Assembly: GCA_004195035.1 (NCBI GenBank) | Contig: SGBD01000001.1 | Coordinates: 372,001-436,000, forward strand | Direction of reading: 5' to 3' | Origin: Candidatus Acidulodesulfobacterium ferriphilum | Lineage (GTDB): Bacteria; SZUA-79; Acidulodesulfobacterales; Acidulodesulfobacteraceae | Length of the DNA stretch: 64,000 nt | Shown: positions 8,133-16,197 of the stretch, one piece after another | Layout of the letters: every line of letters starts with the position of its first letter | How positions within the stretch are numbered: the stretch's first letter is position 1 | Notes under the pieces: generated by a model | What the model was told of the DNA's origin: nothing | Databases searched by the model: none | The model's input: the letters and a program-made list of their open reading frames with translations, nothing else | Position numbers and translations under genes: made by a program

Positions 8133-9488
8133 TTATTTTTTTAATAATCGGGCTATATATTCCAAATTTTTTAATGATGACCCTTTATTTTGCGATATAA
8201 GATTTAAACCGCTTTTTCTTGCATCTTTTATTGCTTTCTCATCGTATAAGTAATATAATAACGCATTATATAATTCTTCAGGAGACGCTACCTTTTTGCC
8301 TGCCTTAATTTCAATAATTTTACCTGCGATCTCCGCGAAATTTTCCACATATTTACCGAAAATTACAGGCTTTCCAAAAAATAACGGCTCTAATAAATTA
8401 TGTCCCCCTGCATGCACCATGCTTCCCCCTACGAAAGCGACATCGCATAAGCTGTATATTGATATTAATTCTCCAATTATATCCACTAAAATAACAACCT
8501 TTAGACCGGCGGAACTAGTCTTTTTAAAGTCAAAGTTATGCGGAAGGGCAAGTTTATAATTTGACGAATAAATAGAAGAAAGCCTGTAATATTGCAAATT
8601 GTAGCCGCTTATAAGGCTGTCAGCATATTCAAATCTTTCGGGGTGTCTTGGCGCTATAAAAAGGAAAAAATTTTCATCTTTTTTATCTAATTTTACAAAG
8701 GCGTCTAAAATCAGCCTCTCTTCTTCTTTATGAGTGCTGCCTGCAACTATTACCCTACCGTCTTTAAATATATTTTTTAAATTTTCCATTTTTTTAGAAA
8801 TTTCTTCCGTAAAATTTGCAAGGTTTGAATCAAATTTCATATTTCCGGTTATGTGGATGTTTTCCTTTTTTACGCCAAGTTTGAAAAATTTATCGTAATA
8901 CCCGCCGGATGTGCAGAGAACTAAGCTAATGCTTTCAAAAATATATTTAAAAAAAAAATCAAGGGCTAAATAATTTTTATATGATTTATTGGATAACCTG
9001 GCGTTTATAATGGAAACCGGAATTTTTCTTTTTTTTAACATATTAAATAAATTCGGCCATATTTCGGTTTCAACGGATATAAATAATGCAGGCTTTATCA
9101 TACTAAGAACGGATTTAATGGAAAAATAAAAGTCGTAAGGAAAGTAAAAAATATAAATATGATTTCCGGCTTTTTCGTAATATGTTTTTGCATAATCATA
9201 ACCGGTTTTGGTGACCACGGAAAGATAAACGGGTTTTTGAATTTCTTTTATCAGCATAAGGGTAAAATTTGCGGATGCTTTAACCTCGCCCAAAGATACG
9301 GCATGCACCCAAATTCCGTTTTCAAAATTCAATTCCCTTAAGCCTTTGTCTATGAATGGAAAAAGTTTATTTAAAAAACCCGTCCCCCTTTTGTCCCTTA
9401 TAAAATAAAGAAATAGCATCCATATAAAGAAAAACGGCAGGATTATTATTAATAAAAGATTATATAAAGCAAACAAAAACTTTTTCAA
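8133..9488 (-). CDS. waaA: 3-deoxy-D-manno-octulosonic acid (Kdo) transferase
   Basis: Adds Kdo residues from CMP-Kdo to lipid IVA at the inner face of the cytoplasmic membrane, the first sugars of the lipopolysaccharide core. It has an N-terminal membrane anchor (about residues 5-28), then the GT-B N domain with GIWVHAVSLGEVKA, and the C domain with GSTHKEEE, IAPRHPERF and FVGGSMVHAGGHNLLEP. At 451 residues it is slightly longer than the E. coli enzyme. The start is TTG, four bases after the msbA stop, so translational coupling is likely. lpxK, often found beside it, is not in this window. Confidence 0.95.
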   Translation of the reverse strand: MKKFLFALYNLLLIIILPFFFIWMLFLYFIRDKRGTGFLNKLFPFIDKGLRELNFENGIWVHAVSLGEVKASANFTLMLIKEIQKPVYLSVVTKTGYDYAKTYYEKAGNHIYIFYFPYDFYFSIKSVLSMIKPALFISVETEIWPNLFNMLKKRKIPVSIINARLSNKSYKNYLALDFFFKYIFESISLVLCTSGGYYDKFFKLGVKKENIHITGNMKFDSNLANFTEEISKKMENLKNIFKDGRVIVAGSTHKEEERLILDAFVKLDKKDENFFLFIAPRHPERFEYADSLISGYNLQYYRLSSIYSSNYKLALPHNFDFKKTSSAGLKVVILVDIIGELISIYSLCDVAFVGGSMVHAGGHNLLEPLFFGKPVIFGKYVENFAEIAGKIIEIKAGKKVASPEELYNALLYYLYDEKAIKDARKSGLNLISQNKGSSLKNLEYIARLLKK

Positions 9489-9492
9489 TGAA

Positions 9493-11247
9493 TTAATTAC
9501 CCATTTGCTTGATAAGAAGATTTTTATAAATACCGTTAACCTCGATTAGCTCTTCATGGTTTCCGCTTTCAACTATCTCACCATTGTCCAAAACATATAT
9601 GGTATCGGCTCTTTTTACCGTGGACAGTCTGTGGGCGATGATTATCGCAATTTTATTTTGGCACAGGCCGTAGGGGTTTTCATCTGTTCCAAACAGGGCG
9701 CCCTGAATCTCTTTTTCGGACTCGCTGTCCAAAGAAGATGTGGCTTCGTCGAGCACAATTATAGGGGCATTTTTCAAAAAAGCCCGGGCAATCAGTATCC
9801 TTTGTTTTTCTCCTCCGGAAAGCCTTAATCCTGCTTCATCGACAATCGTGTCATAACCGTTTGGAAGTTTCATAATGAAATCATGGGCAAAAGCAAATTC
9901 CGAAGCCTTTATTATATCCTTCATGTCTTTGGAAAAACTGCCGTAAGCGATATTAAACCTGATTGATTCATTAAATAAAATTACCTGCTGCGATACATAA
10001 GAAATACTGTTTCTTAAATCCTTTAAATTAAATTCACGGATATTTATTCCGTTAACTAATATTTCCCCGCTGTCGGGATCGTAAAAACGGGGTATTAACA
10101 TTGAAATAGTGCTTTTACCCGCCCCTGAATAACCCACGATAGCAATCGTTTTACCCTTTAGCGCTTTAATATTTATGTTTTTTAAGTCGTAACCCTTGCT
10201 CTTATCATAACTAAAATAAAGATTTCTTATCTCTAAACTACTTATTTCCTCCGGCAATGAGCGCTGATGAGCGCCCATTTTTTCAGACTCGCCGTCTATT
10301 ATCTCAAAAATCCGCGTTCCCGCCGCAATACCTTCCTGCAGGCTATTGTTTAGCCGTGACAGGCTTTTAACCGGCTCGTAAAGCAAGAGAATTGCGGTTA
10401 AAAAAGAAAAGAAATTGCCGGGGGTATAGCCGAATTTTATTACCTGCAACCCCCCTACAAATATGATGAGGGAAACGGAAACGCCGCCTATTAATTCAAC
10501 AAACGGTACGGTTAATCCCCTTATCTTTGTCATTCTCATTAAGAATCTATAGAGATTGTCCGACAATTTTTTAAAACGGCTAATCTCAAGTTCTTCCATA
10601 TTATAAGCCTTTACCGTCCTTAAACTTGAAATGGTTTCATCTAAAAACTTGGTAATATTACCCATTTCCGTCTGTGTATCCGTGCTTGTTTTTCTCGCTT
10701 TTTTCCCGAGCAGCGTAACAGGAATTATAACCACCGGAAATAATACAAAAACAACTACCGCCAGATAAAAGTCCATATAAAATACGACAACGATAAGCAC
10801 GAGTATTGTCAATATATCCTTCATAACCGCGCTTACAGAATCTGAAACCGTTCTTTGAATAATATTTATATCGTAGGTTATTCTTGCGATTAAAACACCT
10901 GTCGGAATTTTGTTTAATTTTGGGACGGGAAATTTTACGATAGCGGAATAGACCTCGTCTCTTAATGTTCTTATTATGTTCTGCCCGACATTGCCTATAT
11001 AATAAAACTCCGCATAATAGAAAATGTTTTTCACCACAAAAATAGCCATAACGAGAATCGGGATCAATAGGAGATCTTCGTAGCTTTTTGTTATAAATAT
11101 GTTGTTTATGAGGGGTTTGACGACATAAGCAAGAAGTCCCGTTAAAACAGAAACTATAGCCATGCTTATCATAGCTAATATTAATCTTTTTTTATAAGGA
11201 AGTATATAAGGAACCAACCTTTTTAGGATATTGAAGTCTTTTCTCAT
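9493..11247 (-). CDS. msbA: Lipid A export ABC transporter MsbA
   Basis: Homodimeric flippase moving lipid A-core across the inner membrane. Residues 1-320 hold six membrane helices; the C-terminal nucleotide-binding domain shows Walker A GYSGAGKSTI, Q-loop YVSQQVILFN, signature LSGGEKQRI, Walker B IIVLDEATSSLDSE and the switch histidine in IIAHRLSTV. The length (584) equals that of E. coli MsbA. The context, lpxB upstream and waaA immediately downstream, supports MsbA over a generic multidrug exporter. Confidence 0.95.
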   Translation of the reverse strand: MRKDFNILKRLVPYILPYKKRLILAMISMAIVSVLTGLLAYVVKPLINNIFITKSYEDLLLIPILVMAIFVVKNIFYYAEFYYIGNVGQNIIRTLRDEVYSAIVKFPVPKLNKIPTGVLIARITYDINIIQRTVSDSVSAVMKDILTILVLIVVVFYMDFYLAVVVFVLFPVVIIPVTLLGKKARKTSTDTQTEMGNITKFLDETISSLRTVKAYNMEELEISRFKKLSDNLYRFLMRMTKIRGLTVPFVELIGGVSVSLIIFVGGLQVIKFGYTPGNFFSFLTAILLLYEPVKSLSRLNNSLQEGIAAGTRIFEIIDGESEKMGAHQRSLPEEISSLEIRNLYFSYDKSKGYDLKNINIKALKGKTIAIVGYSGAGKSTISMLIPRFYDPDSGEILVNGINIREFNLKDLRNSISYVSQQVILFNESIRFNIAYGSFSKDMKDIIKASEFAFAHDFIMKLPNGYDTIVDEAGLRLSGGEKQRILIARAFLKNAPIIVLDEATSSLDSESEKEIQGALFGTDENPYGLCQNKIAIIIAHRLSTVKRADTIYVLDNGEIVESGNHEELIEVNGIYKNLLIKQMGN

Positions 11248-11286
11248 AGCAATTTTTGACTTGCCTTGGGGGTTAAAGGTTAAAAA

Positions 11287-12420
11287 TTAAACATTTTTTA
11301 ATGTTTTATCATATATCAAATTAGCGGATGCTTCAAGCGGATTAACGCCTGTTTTCAAGGTGGAAATTATATTTGAAATTTCATCTATCATAGAGTTTTT
11401 ATAGAAATCGTCTCTTAAAATTTTGTCTATTTCCGTAAAGACATTCTGAGGGGTGAATTTCGATTCTATGAGCTCCGGAACTATCAATTTATTTGCCATT
11501 ATATTTATAAGTCCGATATACTTAATTCTGACTAAAACCTTGGCTATCAAATAAGTTAAAAAATTTAAATAATACACTATTATTACCGGTTTTTTATAAA
11601 ATCCTGCTTCTAAAGAGGCTGTTCCGCTTGCAGCTACTATTATGTCGCTTGAAGCTAAAGCATCTTTAACGGAATCTGTAATAATATACCAATCTTGAGA
11701 TATATTTTTCTTTTTCAACGCCTGTGCGAAATAGGATGAATCTATTCCTTTTCTAAACGGAAAGATAAAAAAGGCGTCTTTATAAGCAGACTTTATAAGC
11801 TGCAAAGACTTGATAATTCGATTTGCGTGATATTTAAGTTCGGTTTTTCTTGAACCGGGTAAAAATGAAATTACGGGATAATTACTGCTCATTTCTTTAG
11901 CTTGCGCTTCCTGCTTATATTCTAACTCGTACAATGGATTCCCGAAATAGTACGCTTCGATACCTGCTTTTTTATAAATTTCAAGCTCGAATGGAAAAAT
12001 AGTAATCACAAATTTAATATACCTTTTTATAAAATTAATCCTTTTATATCTTGATGCCCATATTTTCGGAGGAATAAAATAAACTACGGGAATTTTTAAC
12101 TTATGCGATAATTTTGCTATTTTAAAATTAAAAGAGGGGAAATCGACCAATATGACAACATCCGGTTTATTAAGCCTTATCCAGCTTGAAACGTTCTTTA
12201 AAACACTTTTGATTGTTTTGATCTTGCATATAACCTCCGTAAAACCCATGACGGCTAATTTATCGATGCCAGCAATCAGTTCTGCCCCTTCCGATTTTAG
12301 ATTTTCGCCTCCCATCGCGTAATACATTGTCCCGGATTTAATTTTTTTAAGGTATTTAATTAAGCCGGAAGCAAATATATCCCCTGAAAGTTCTCCTGCG
12401 ATAATAAGTACTTTTGCCAA
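11287..12420 (-). CDS. lpxB: Lipid-A-disaccharide synthase
   Basis: Condenses UDP-2,3-diacylglucosamine with lipid X to form the lipid A disaccharide at the inner membrane. Recognisable segments are the N-terminal IIAGELSGDIFA, FTEVICKIKTI, VVILVDFPSFNFKIA, YFIPPKIWASR, SFLPGSRKTE and VAASGTASLEAGF. It is 377 residues long, the usual size. The start is TTG; no strong ribosome-binding site is seen. It lies downstream of lpxI, which makes one of its substrates, and upstream of msbA. Confidence 0.96.
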   Translation of the reverse strand: MAKVLIIAGELSGDIFASGLIKYLKKIKSGTMYYAMGGENLKSEGAELIAGIDKLAVMGFTEVICKIKTIKSVLKNVSSWIRLNKPDVVILVDFPSFNFKIAKLSHKLKIPVVYFIPPKIWASRYKRINFIKRYIKFVITIFPFELEIYKKAGIEAYYFGNPLYELEYKQEAQAKEMSSNYPVISFLPGSRKTELKYHANRIIKSLQLIKSAYKDAFFIFPFRKGIDSSYFAQALKKKNISQDWYIITDSVKDALASSDIIVAASGTASLEAGFYKKPVIIVYYLNFLTYLIAKVLVRIKYIGLINIMANKLIVPELIESKFTPQNVFTEIDKILRDDFYKNSMIDEISNIISTLKTGVNPLEASANLIYDKTLKNV

Positions 12421-12452
12421 TTTTCGTCGGGCTTTAATAGTTTAACATAAAT

Positions 12453-13256
12453 TTACATTACATATATGGAAATGGATGATTCGTTCGCCTTTTTAATAAA
12501 CTCTTCTTTGTTTAGAACAATAGTGTTGGCTTCGAATGCTAAACAAGTAGCATTAACCGACATAAGTGCATCTATCGTATTGCCGCCGACGGCAGGAACA
12601 TCAAATCTTAAATCCTGGTTCGGCTTGTTGACTTTTACGACGACAGCCCCGCCGCTTGCAAGTTTTCCTCCTCTTATAATTGCTTCATCCGTTCCCTCTA
12701 TCGCTTCTAATGCCATAACTGATTTATCCTTTATAACGGCGGTCTGTCCAATATCGGCGGCGGCAATCAATCTTGCGGCATTCAATCCAAAGCCGATATC
12801 GTCCATTTCTTTTTTAGTGGGAACCCGTTTAGAAGCAACGCCCTTTGGCAGGAAAATAGAGGTTATATACTTAGTTTGCGGAACTACGGTTATGCCTTCT
12901 TTTTCAAAGAAATTGCAAATTGCGTTCAAGATAGTATCATCCCTTTTATCTTTAAGCGATAAAAAAAGCGTGATAGCCTTTAAATCCGGTTTGACCTTTT
13001 TAAACATAAGGGTTTTTTTTACCTTGCCTGCCATAATTACATCTCTAACCCCAACGGAATTAAAAAATTTTACCAATTTTCCGAGCTGGCCGACGCTTAT
13101 ATAAACAATCGAATCCGTATGCTCCGCCAAACCCTTGTCGGCTTCTTCCTCTATCGCGCACACATGCACGGAATACCCTTTGGATTTTAGTTCATTTATG
13201 TATATTAAAGGAAACTCTCCGTAACCGGCAATTATTCCAATATTTTTATCTTCCAT
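12453..13256 (-). CDS. lpxI: UDP-2,3-diacylglucosamine pyrophosphatase LpxI
   Basis: Hydrolyses UDP-2,3-diacylglucosamine to lipid X. It is the DUF1009-type enzyme that replaces LpxH in alphaproteobacteria, deltaproteobacteria and others. The 267-residue protein has the N-terminal GIIAGYGEFPLIY, a central IMAGKVKK, VMALEAIEGTDEAI, and the C-terminal LpxI signature with VKVNKPNQDLRFDVPAVG. Placement between lpxA and lpxB supports the role. No LpxH-type metallophosphoesterase is seen in the window. Confidence 0.95.
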   Translation of the reverse strand: MEDKNIGIIAGYGEFPLIYINELKSKGYSVHVCAIEEEADKGLAEHTDSIVYISVGQLGKLVKFFNSVGVRDVIMAGKVKKTLMFKKVKPDLKAITLFLSLKDKRDDTILNAICNFFEKEGITVVPQTKYITSIFLPKGVASKRVPTKKEMDDIGFGLNAARLIAAADIGQTAVIKDKSVMALEAIEGTDEAIIRGGKLASGGAVVVKVNKPNQDLRFDVPAVGGNTIDALMSVNATCLAFEANTIVLNKEEFIKKANESSISIYVM

Positions 13257-13265
13257 AAATAAAAG

Positions 13266-14036
13266 TTACCTTGTTATGCCCCTTTTGGATTTTTCGATAA
13301 AATTAGTAAACTTTTCTATTTTATCCGAACCGTTTAACTCCAGTTTTATTTTTTCTAATGCGGCTTTGGTGGTAACTTTTGATTTATATATAATTTTAAA
13401 GGCATTTTTTATTTTATCTATTTCTTCTTTTGAAAAACCCCTCCTTTCCAAGCCTATTCTATTTATCCCGTATATCCTTGCCCTGTCTCCAGATGCAATA
13501 AGATACGGCGGAATATCCTGAACAACCATCGAACCGCCGGCAACTAAAGCCGATTCGCCGACTCTGACAAACTGATGAACGGCGCAAATACCTCCCAATA
13601 TGGCATAATCGTGAATCTCGATATGGCCCGCTAATGTCGCATTATTTGCGAGAATTACATGATTACCGATAATACAATCATGCGCCACATGAACATGCAT
13701 CATAAACAGGTTAGAATCGCCGACCGCGGTAATACCGTTTCCCGTTACGGTTCCGGTATTAAATGTCGCATATTCCCTTATGATGTTATTATTGCCTATG
13801 ATAAGTTTTGTATCTTCCCCTCTGTATTTAAGGTCCTGCGGAATTGAACCTATAGAAGCAAATTGAAATATTTTATTGTTATCCCCTATCGTGGTATTTC
13901 CTTCTATAACGACATGGGAAGCGATTTTATTATTCTTGCCGATTTTTACGCCGTCTTTGATAACGGTATATGGCCCTACATCCGTTGAGTCGTCTATTCT
14001 GGCGCCTTCATAAATAATTGCGGTTTTATCTATCAT
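13266..14036 (-). CDS. lpxA: UDP-N-acetylglucosamine acyltransferase
   Basis: First step of lipid A synthesis, 3-O-acylation of UDP-GlcNAc by hydroxyacyl-ACP. The N-terminal two thirds are left-handed beta-helix hexapeptide repeats (I-G-x4 pattern), and the C-terminal third is helical, as in LpxA trimers. The catalytic histidine lies in MHVHVAHDCIIGNH, and the conserved GGICAVHQFVRVGE and RARIYGINRIGLERRGF follow. At 256 residues the length is typical. Acyl chain preference cannot be read from the sequence. Confidence 0.97.
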   Translation of the reverse strand: MIDKTAIIYEGARIDDSTDVGPYTVIKDGVKIGKNNKIASHVVIEGNTTIGDNNKIFQFASIGSIPQDLKYRGEDTKLIIGNNNIIREYATFNTGTVTGNGITAVGDSNLFMMHVHVAHDCIIGNHVILANNATLAGHIEIHDYAILGGICAVHQFVRVGESALVAGGSMVVQDIPPYLIASGDRARIYGINRIGLERRGFSKEEIDKIKNAFKIIYKSKVTTKAALEKIKLELNGSDKIEKFTNFIEKSKRGITR

Positions 14037-14063
14037 AAACCCTTTTATCCTTAAATATATTTT

Positions 14064-14531
14064 TTATGGTTTTACAAAAGAAGCCATAAGGTCTGCCTCT
14101 GCGCATAATTTTCCGTCAACTAAGGCTTTCCCGTGAAACATCCATATAAACTGCTTTCTTTTAACAAGCTCGACATTCAATACTATAGTGCTTCCAGGGA
14201 AAATCGGTTTTCTAAATCTTGCCTTATCTATTCCCATAAAATAAGTGAGCATATTTTTTAGATCGTCGTCTTCTTCCGTTTTATATGCAAGAATTCCCCC
14301 TGCCTGAGCTAATGCCTCCAGAATAAGCACTCCTGGCATAACGGGATAGGACGGGAAGTGCCCCTGAAAAAACGGCTCATTAATTGTGGTATTTTTAATA
14401 GCGGTAATAGATTTTCCTTTTTCGAGCGCAATAACCTTATCCACCATAAGAAAAGGAAATCTATGCGGAAGAAGATTTAGTATCTCCTGAATACCTATTT
14501 CCGTTAAATTTGAAGACCCTTCATTAATCAT
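14064..14531 (-). CDS. fabZ: 3-hydroxyacyl-ACP dehydratase FabZ
   Basis: Hot-dog-fold dehydratase of fatty acid elongation; it competes with LpxA for hydroxymyristoyl-type acyl-ACP. The active-site pair is visible: His in FFQGHFPSYPVMPG and Glu in LILEALAQAGG, with LLPHRFPFLMVDKV near the N-terminus. It is 155 residues long, normal for FabZ. The lpxD-fabZ-lpxA order, three bases after lpxD, is the classical arrangement that balances phospholipid and lipid A synthesis. Confidence 0.97.
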   Translation of the reverse strand: MINEGSSNLTEIGIQEILNLLPHRFPFLMVDKVIALEKGKSITAIKNTTINEPFFQGHFPSYPVMPGVLILEALAQAGGILAYKTEEDDDLKNMLTYFMGIDKARFRKPIFPGSTIVLNVELVKRKQFIWMFHGKALVDGKLCAEADLMASFVKP

Positions 14532-14534
14532 TTT

Positions 14535-15578
14535 TTAGTCCCTTGTCTTTTCGATATCTTTTATTCTTTTAAAAAGTTCGGGGAGTCTTTTGAATAGCAC
14601 AACCGAACTGCGCCAATCTTTAATAGAAAAAGCCGGGGAACCGGATATGATGTCGTTATCCTTTATGTTATGCGCAACGCCCGACTGTGCCGCTATTATA
14701 ACGCCGTTCCCTATCCTGATGTGCCCTGCAATACCCACCTGCCCGCCGATCGTCACATTATCTCCTACCTCCGAACTGCCGGCAATTCCGGTTTGTGCGG
14801 CAATAACGCAATTGCTGCCGATTATTACATTATGAGCAATCTGGGACAGATTGTCTATCTTTGTTCCCCTGCCTATTTTAGTAAAATCGGCAACACCCCT
14901 ATCGACGGTAACATTGGCGCCTAATTCGACATCGTCATCCAGAATAACATAACCTGAATGAATAATTTTCACATAGCCGTTTTTATCTCTGGCATACCCA
15001 AATCCGTCGCTTCCTATAACGGAACCTGAATGAATTATGCAGTTATTACCTATTTTAGAATTGTCGTAAACGGTAACATTCGGATAAATCTTGACGCTGT
15101 CCCCTATCTTAACATTTTTTCCGATAAAAACATTGCTCATTATATTGCAATCTTTACCTATAACCGAACCGGCATCTACAAAAACGCCCGGGTATAATAT
15201 AGAGTTTTCGCTTATTAACGCAGTTTTATCGACTCTGGCATATTGCAGAAAATCCTTAGAAACCGTTTTGTCTAAACTATTCTTCCCGCTAAATAACTGC
15301 GTTGCTTTTGCAAAGGCTAAATAAGGATTTTTTGAGTCGAGTATAAGGAATTTAATTCCCGAAGGAAGTTCCCGTTTTAAAGACTCGTAATCCATAATTA
15401 CCGCACAAGCCTTTGTTTCGCTAAGATATTTAAGATATTTTAAATTTGAAATAAACGAAATCTCATCGCTTTTCGCTCCCTGCAAAGAGCCTGCTCCCGA
15501 AATAAAAATATCTGCCGGAAGTTTGCCTATGCTGTGTAAAGATAACTTTGAAACAATGTCGTTAAGCGGTATGGCCAT
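14535..15578 (-). CDS. lpxD: UDP-3-O-acylglucosamine N-acyltransferase
   Basis: Third step of lipid A synthesis, N-acylation of UDP-3-O-acyl-glucosamine. It has an N-terminal uridine-binding LpxD domain (about 1-100), then a long left-handed beta-helix of hexapeptide repeats, a GSDGFGYA loop and the catalytic histidine in LSQIAHNVIIG, and a short C-terminal helix (LFKRLPELFKRIKDIEKT). The length of 347 is typical. Downstream of skp and directly followed by fabZ. Confidence 0.97.
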   Translation of the reverse strand: MAIPLNDIVSKLSLHSIGKLPADIFISGAGSLQGAKSDEISFISNLKYLKYLSETKACAVIMDYESLKRELPSGIKFLILDSKNPYLAFAKATQLFSGKNSLDKTVSKDFLQYARVDKTALISENSILYPGVFVDAGSVIGKDCNIMSNVFIGKNVKIGDSVKIYPNVTVYDNSKIGNNCIIHSGSVIGSDGFGYARDKNGYVKIIHSGYVILDDDVELGANVTVDRGVADFTKIGRGTKIDNLSQIAHNVIIGSNCVIAAQTGIAGSSEVGDNVTIGGQVGIAGHIRIGNGVIIAAQSGVAHNIKDNDIISGSPAFSIKDWRSSVVLFKRLPELFKRIKDIEKTRD

Positions 15579-15627
15579 AAAAAATAAAAATTAAAATACG
15601 ATTTATATTATATGATATTACAATATC

Positions 15628-16161
15628 TTATTTTGAGTTCATCTGCGTTAAAACTTCATTTGTAATATCAATCCCCTGAGCCCTGTAAACTACGCTTGGT
15701 CTGTCGATAACAAGCTGGTAGCCGTTTTTCTTTGCAATTGCGGTTATAATAGCAGTGGCTTTATCTACTATTCCTTTTAAAAGCGTATATCTTTTTTCTG
15801 CCATAGCACCCTGAACATGCTTCTCCTCGGCTCTAAACTTTGAAATATCCGTTTCAAACTCCTTTGTCTTATGCGCCTTTTCGCTGGCCGACATTATAGA
15901 GCCGTTCTGCTTCAAATCATTTTGAATCGCGGCTATTTTTTTTCTCATCGTTAACAATCTGGCGGTATATGTGGAATACAAAGCCTTTAGCTCCGCATTA
16001 GCTTTTTTGCCCTGATTTGACATCGAAATAATATTTTGCATATTAACTACGGCAATGGAGGAACCCGCCGCCCATACATTTTTTGAATTTGAATAAGTTA
16101 ATGCCATGGCGAATAAAGTTAAAATTACCGCAAGACTTAAATTAAAAATTAATCTTTTCAT
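15628..16161 (-). CDS. skp: Skp/OmpH-family periplasmic chaperone
   Basis: Holdase chaperone that keeps unfolded outer-membrane proteins soluble on the way to BamA. A signal peptide covers about residues 1-31 (hydrophobic stretch LSLAVILTLFAMAL). The mature part starts with the conserved SIAVVNMQNII strand, followed by a long charged coiled coil and the closing strand NGYQLVIDRPSVVYRAQGIDIT. At 177 residues it fits the family. The bamA-skp-lpxD order is the standard one. Confidence 0.92.
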   Translation of the reverse strand: MKRLIFNLSLAVILTLFAMALTYSNSKNVWAAGSSIAVVNMQNIISMSNQGKKANAELKALYSTYTARLLTMRKKIAAIQNDLKQNGSIMSASEKAHKTKEFETDISKFRAEEKHVQGAMAEKRYTLLKGIVDKATAIITAIAKKNGYQLVIDRPSVVYRAQGIDITNEVLTQMNSK

Positions 16162-16197
16162 ACAATCTCCTTGTTTTATTTTTTATTTTTTTTATTG

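Noticed and set aside
8121-8150. Possible bidirectional terminator between rho and waaA (CGATTAT/ATAATCG)
   Set aside because: The stem is AT-rich with a 16-base loop and the T run lies inside the loop; not convincing as an intrinsic terminator.
12466-13104. 212-residue plus-strand open frame opposite lpxI
   Set aside because: Antisense shadow of a clear lpxI gene, with no recognisable domain.
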